Shown here one piece after another: positions 23,551-27,048 of a DNA stretch of 27,048 nt. Positions within the stretch are counted from its first letter, which is position 1. Each line of letters opens with the position of its first letter. Below the pieces are notes generated by a model. That model was not told the origin of the DNA. It saw nothing but the letters and a program-made list of their open reading frames with translations, and did not search any database. The DNA comes from Mesostigma viride (Eukaryota > Streptophyta > Mesostigmatophyceae > Mesostigmatales > Mesostigmataceae), in assembly GCA_009746045.1 (NCBI GenBank), contig RPFO01000949.1:1-27048 (forward strand), written 5' to 3'. The position numbers were made by a program, and so were the translations under genes.

Positions 23551-25090
23551 GCGGGAAAGTAGGTACCTCGACCAAAAATATAACCGATTTTGGAGCGAAA
23601 AAGTGGGTGCGGGAATGAAGTGAGGTGGATATGGCGACCTGACAATCGTGGCCGGCGTTTTCACGTGCGTTTATCATTTCGGGCGCCCAGTAGCAAAAAC
23701 GAAAGGTTGTTAGTTATGCTTAAAGGCTGTGAATATTTTCTGCGCAAGTTTTTATGTGTAGCGCTGTATCACAGCGGCACAACACAAATGGGTCGCAGAT
23801 CGCCTGCTCGCGGAGGGTCGATTTTGGCACAAACATGTTAGTGTATTAGCAATGGTGGTGCGAATCAAGCCAGGAAATTTTTGTGGACGATTTTTATTAT
23901 AGTCTGGAGTTTATAAACGGAGTATTTGACATGGGAGCGCCTGGGCCGTGATATTCTTGCCCGATTTCCATTGTCGACCATGTTTTAGGGACGTTCAGGC
24001 TGGGCAGCGAGCGCACCTTATAGGTCTTCACTTTCGGTATTTCTTGGACCTAGAACGCAGCACAAGCGTGGTTTATATCATGGTCGAACCGGTTGGCCAG
24101 CTTTGGTGCGCTCAGCTCTCGGAAAGCTGACCTCGCTGCGGATTTCAGCGACTTTTTTGCAACCATCTGGAATGAGGCGACGTAAGTAGCAGGTAAGTGC
24201 CGGGTTGTCCTAGATCATGAGTGTAACTGGCAACGCTGTCGTGGTGTTTTGAGTCAGCCAGCTATGCCTAAAAAGAGGGGACGCTCTCTGTGCACATAAC
24301 TGTCACACATAGTTGGTTTACGTCATACAATTTTTTACGTCTCTATCTTCGTCGTCCGCTGCAGCTAAAACACACATGCGTAAGAGCAGTTTTACTCATG
24401 CGTTAGTTATAAACCATGGTCCTATGGCCTGCAGTCGTTCAGGGTGTTCTCAGACAGTATATACAGTATGGTTTACGTGTTACATGCACCCTGAATTCGC
24501 TCACAAAGCGTTGCATGTTAGCACAACGTTGTTTTGTAACTTGATTTGGCTGCATTCATGTGTTAGTTGCAATGCAAATGCAATGTTTTTTCATCGCTGG
24601 GTGGTGGCCAGCATGTCCGTGATGTCAAAGAAGGTTTGGCACATGCTTAGAGAAAGTTTACCGCAAGGGGTGGGCCATGTTCAAGCCGGGCAACCTCAGC
24701 AACCATGCAACCCTATATTGCATTACCTGCACCATCTGTGACACCGTTAATCACGCGTATATATAGAGGCAGCCACAGCAGGGTATGGCCTTGTTATACG
24801 CTGCCCCGCCATCCCAAGGCCTCGTAGGGTCCCCTAGCGCTTGTAAGATGCTCAAGGGACCGTGTGGATAGCATGGTCATGCGTTGACAATAATTGGTCC
24901 TAATGGTCCTAAAACCCACATTTTGGCCAAATTCGCGCTTTGAGGTCTGGCAGGTGGCAGGGCCCATTCATGCACTAAATGTAATTATTTGACCCCAGGT
25001 TTTTGATAGAAACTAAAAAAGTGTGTTATCTGTCATGGGCACGAATGCCAGGGTCAAATTTTAATGTTTGCATATATATATTTTAATTCC
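23551..25090. other. Interior of insertion B, nothing recognised
   Basis: About 1.5 kb with short frames only (up to 142 codons at 24313-24741, no motif). No RNA gene seen. Confidence 0.5.
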
Positions 25091-25095
25091 ACTTG

Positions 25096-25111
25096 GTCCT
25101 AAATTTAGGAC
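25096..25111. repeat. Right palindrome of insertion B
   Basis: GTCCTAAATTTAGGAC, identical to 23375-23390 and followed by TTTTACT, where LINE coding sequence resumes. Confidence 0.85.
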
Positions 25112-25118
25112 TTTTACT

Positions 25119-25967
25119 GGGAAGATGGACAATCTGGACCCGGTTGAATTTGGATGGGTCTTAACCAAGGGGGACATCAGAACCAGCAAATGTATCTTCG
25201 AGTACACCGCAGATTGGGGTTATGATATCAGTGTTGCATACGTACCATCAGCCCCATCCGGGCCGAGCCCGCTGGGGAATACATTGGCCGGGCTACACTT
25301 GGGTTAAGATGATTACCCTGGCGGTAGACCACCCTCTCGTGGACCGCAGGGCCACTGATGTACAACATCTTCTGATGCATAGGGCGATAGGGGTCTGCGC
25401 TACGCTCCACGAGCGTTTTGGTCATGATGCATCATGCCTGTGCACGCACCCTAGTGAAACCATTGAGCACCGGTTCCTTTTCTGTAATCTCCCAGGGGTT
25501 TGGACGTGGCTCATTAACATCTGGGCCGCATGGACGGCATCGCCACCCAATCTCCCAATTAGCGTGCGTACCATCATTTTCGGTATTGCTGGCACACCAG
25601 GGACGAGCTTTCAGATTCCCAAGCAGAATGGATTATTATGGCTGCGCACTACTATGCTATACGCGATCTGGACCATACGCAACGAGACAGTCTTTAATAC
25701 CCGCGAGGAGTATACCCGCGAGGAGTATACCCGCGCGGCGTAGTCCGGCGCTTTATATCATACCTAAGGAATGCGGCTATGCGCCGATACTGGCTGTTGG
25801 CTCAGGAACAACACAGGGTGTGGGACCCAGGGCCCAATAACGACAAGCCCAGCCCGCTCCAGCTTTTTCATGATCTACTGGGCCGTAATCAGGTATTCAC
25901 CATTATGCCTCACGGCGACATGACTCAGGTCCACTGGCTTCCCTGGTCTAATAACGCGCCCTATTAG
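25119..25967 (+). pseudogene. LINE ORF2 C-terminus with CCHC zinc finger
   Basis: Resumes after insertion B with GKMDNLDPVEFGWVLTKGDI, and after a frame change gives WVKMITLAVDHPLVDRRATD, HRAIGVCATLHERFG, then CLCTHPSETIEHRFLFC. That is C-X1-C-X8-H-X4-C, the zinc finger that ends many LINE RT proteins, followed by W-rich VWTWLINIWAAWTA and LLWLRTTMLYAIWTIRNETV, like the LIWALWxxRN block of those proteins. The tail, in another frame, is VVRRFISYLRNAAMRRYWLL ... WLPWSNNAPY with a stop at 25965-25967. A 15-base tandem duplication sits at 25699-25733. Broken by frame shifts and a nested insertion. Confidence 0.75.
25699..25733. repeat. 15-bp tandem duplication in the LINE tail
   Basis: CCCGCGAGGAGTATA is present twice in tandem, followed by a third partial CCCGCG; it gives TREEYTREEYTR in the protein frame. 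Confidence 0.8.
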
Positions 25968-26250
25968 CCTTTCACCTGTCAACCTCCACGTGTGTGTGCC
26001 CACCTTTAATTAGGATTCGCTGATACTTATTTCCCCTCTCACCTCATTTCCATAATTGGCTAATAAAATATACCCATTTCCCCGAAAGTTTTAAACCCTC
26101 GGGGGTGATAATATCTGACAATCCGCTGACCTGATCCTGAACCTGATATATCCTTTAATGTAACCAAGCTTGTTGCGGGCTTTCGCCCGCGACATTAGAG
26201 CTTGTACTTTTTGTGGCCGGTCCCCGCGGGGCCCCCCGGCCTAGGGAAGA
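25968..26250 (+). other. Probable LINE 3' untranslated region with two hairpins
   Basis: Follows the ORF2 stop. Holds the hairpins TGTTGCGGGC-TTTC-GCCCGCGACA (about 26172-26195) and GGCCGG...CCCCGCGGGG...CCGGCC (about 26216-26242). Many LINEs have 3' stem-loops recognised by their own RT; here that is inference. No poly(A) or microsatellite tail is evident, so the 3' end is not located. Confidence 0.45.
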
Positions 26251-27048
26251 TGTGAAGTCACCCACGTACCTCCGTCGAGTGCCACGAAAGTGGCGCTGTC
26301 CGCCAAGGAGCGCGCGCTTTAAGCTTTAGAGTTTCGACCGACAAGATTCATAGCCAATTGTTTTGGCAAAAAGGGTGGAAGGGAAAAAAATCCAAACGAC
26401 GCATTAGACGGTCTTGATGAAGGATTGAACCCCGGACGTCATGATGGAATGACGTAATGCCTTTGGCGCCTGAAGCTACCGTAGGCAAGCTTCAACCGGA
26501 AGTTTCACAATATGTACATTGCTACACAAGGGGACAACTGCGCAACCAGCGCAGTGGACGGAGCTCGCGTACTACTTGCGGGAGTAGCCTCCAGATTGAC
26601 TGCCTAACCCCTGTACGGGAGCGCGATGCGCGCGGGGATGAGTGAACTCTGCCAACCCCGGCAGACAGCAGGAAAATCGCTGTAACAGGCGGTGGAGGTC
26701 AGAGGAATAATCCACGTGTGAGGCTTCTGCGCCGTTTGTAACTGGTTCCTCAGGATAAAGTTTTGGTCAACAGCCCAAAAGTTTGCGACGTTTATATCTG
26801 GAGCTTCGCGAACACAGGAAATCCGCAGAGTTTTCTAGTAGGAGCCATCTGGGGCATACGGACCTCTGCCAAATGGCTCATCTGGATGTAACGCTTCAGA
26901 AACCTCAAAATGGGCCGCGCCGTGGTTTGACCTTTTTCGTGATTGGTCGCAAACGAAATTTCGCGCAAGCTCAATTCGTACAAGCGGCTGTAAGTCGCGC
27001 CGCTGAGTGGCTGGAGCCGAAAGCCGAGCACTTCGAGTCGATCCAGGC
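26251..27048. other. Unassigned sequence at the right edge
   Basis: About 800 bases with short frames only, none with a recognisable motif. It contains small inverse matches (for example TGACGTCATG-like words near 26440-26455) but no clear gene, RNA or repeat boundary. Confidence 0.4.

Larger units (their letters stand above)
23353..25118. mobile_element. Palindrome-ended insertion B, no coding capacity (about 1.77 kb)
   Basis: It interrupts the LINE ORF2: the frame ...TARFT before it continues as GKMDNLDPVEFGW after it. TTTACT occurs at both borders (23347-23352 and 25113-25118) and may be the target duplication. GTCCTAAATTTAGGAC, a perfect 16-base palindrome, lies close to each end (23375-23390 and 25096-25111); partial copies (GTCCTAAATCGTCC, GGTCCTAATGGTCCTAAAA) lie inward. 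Exact outer ends are uncertain, since about 20 bases precede the left palindrome. No transposase-like ORF. It resembles insertion A in size and in having self-complementary ends, but the interiors look unrelated. Confidence 0.6.

Noticed and set aside
26425-26455. Antisense tRNA-like stretch (GGATTGAACCCCGG)
   Set aside because: No pairing T-stem, D-arm or acceptor around it, and the B-box match is imperfect.

Overview
The window is a nest of transposable elements from a eukaryotic nuclear genome. I see no host single-copy gene, rRNA or intact tRNA. A protist, alga or fungus is plausible, but nothing here fixes the taxon. The evidence is two Ty3/gypsy chromovirus-type LTR retrotransposons, pieces of a LINE-type ORF2, a piggyBac-like non-autonomous DNA transposon, a fold-back composite element and two further insertions with palindromic ends.

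Layout. (1) 1-8193, + strand: Ty3/gypsy element 1. It lacks gag, protease and 5' LTR, which lie off the window. It runs RT, RNase H, integrase (split by a 1.76 kb insertion, 2509-4264), chromodomain, a third ORF (4903-7250), polypurine tract and 3' LTR (7623-8193). (2) 8194-8263 and 22679-25967: remains of a LINE ORF2. It is interrupted by element 2 and by a second palindrome-ended insertion of about 1.77 kb (23353-25118). (3) 8264-22678, - strand: the complete Ty3/gypsy element 2. Its 583-bp LTRs differ at only one position that I found, and the flanks are ACCGG/ACTGG. It has PBS, repeat-bearing leader, gag with polyglutamine and a CCHC knuckle, protease, RT, RNase H, integrase, chromodomain, a third ORF and polypurine tract. 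(4) 9598-12433: a fold-back composite inserted in element 2's third ORF. It holds four 139-194 bp palindromic modules (H1-H4) alternating with three identical 142-bp cassettes that carry a perfect tRNA-type B-box. A 1689-bp piggyBac-like element (TTAA target duplication) sits inside it. (5) 25968-27048: LINE 3' region with two strong hairpins, then sequence I cannot assign.

Working together: each LTR element has the parts needed for its own copying (Gag; PR, RT, RNase H and IN; a chromodomain for chromatin targeting). Both also carry a large ORF right after pol, in the position where env sits in some elements. The two third ORFs are very divergent but share a similar N-terminal block, a low-complexity middle and a similar C-terminal block. 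This third ORF is my best candidate for something undescribed. The fold-back composite, whose palindrome arms have changed together, comes second.

Both elements have many frameshifts even though element 2's LTRs are almost identical. Either the copies are defective or the assembly has uncorrected indels. Domain calls are solid; exact ORF boundaries are not.
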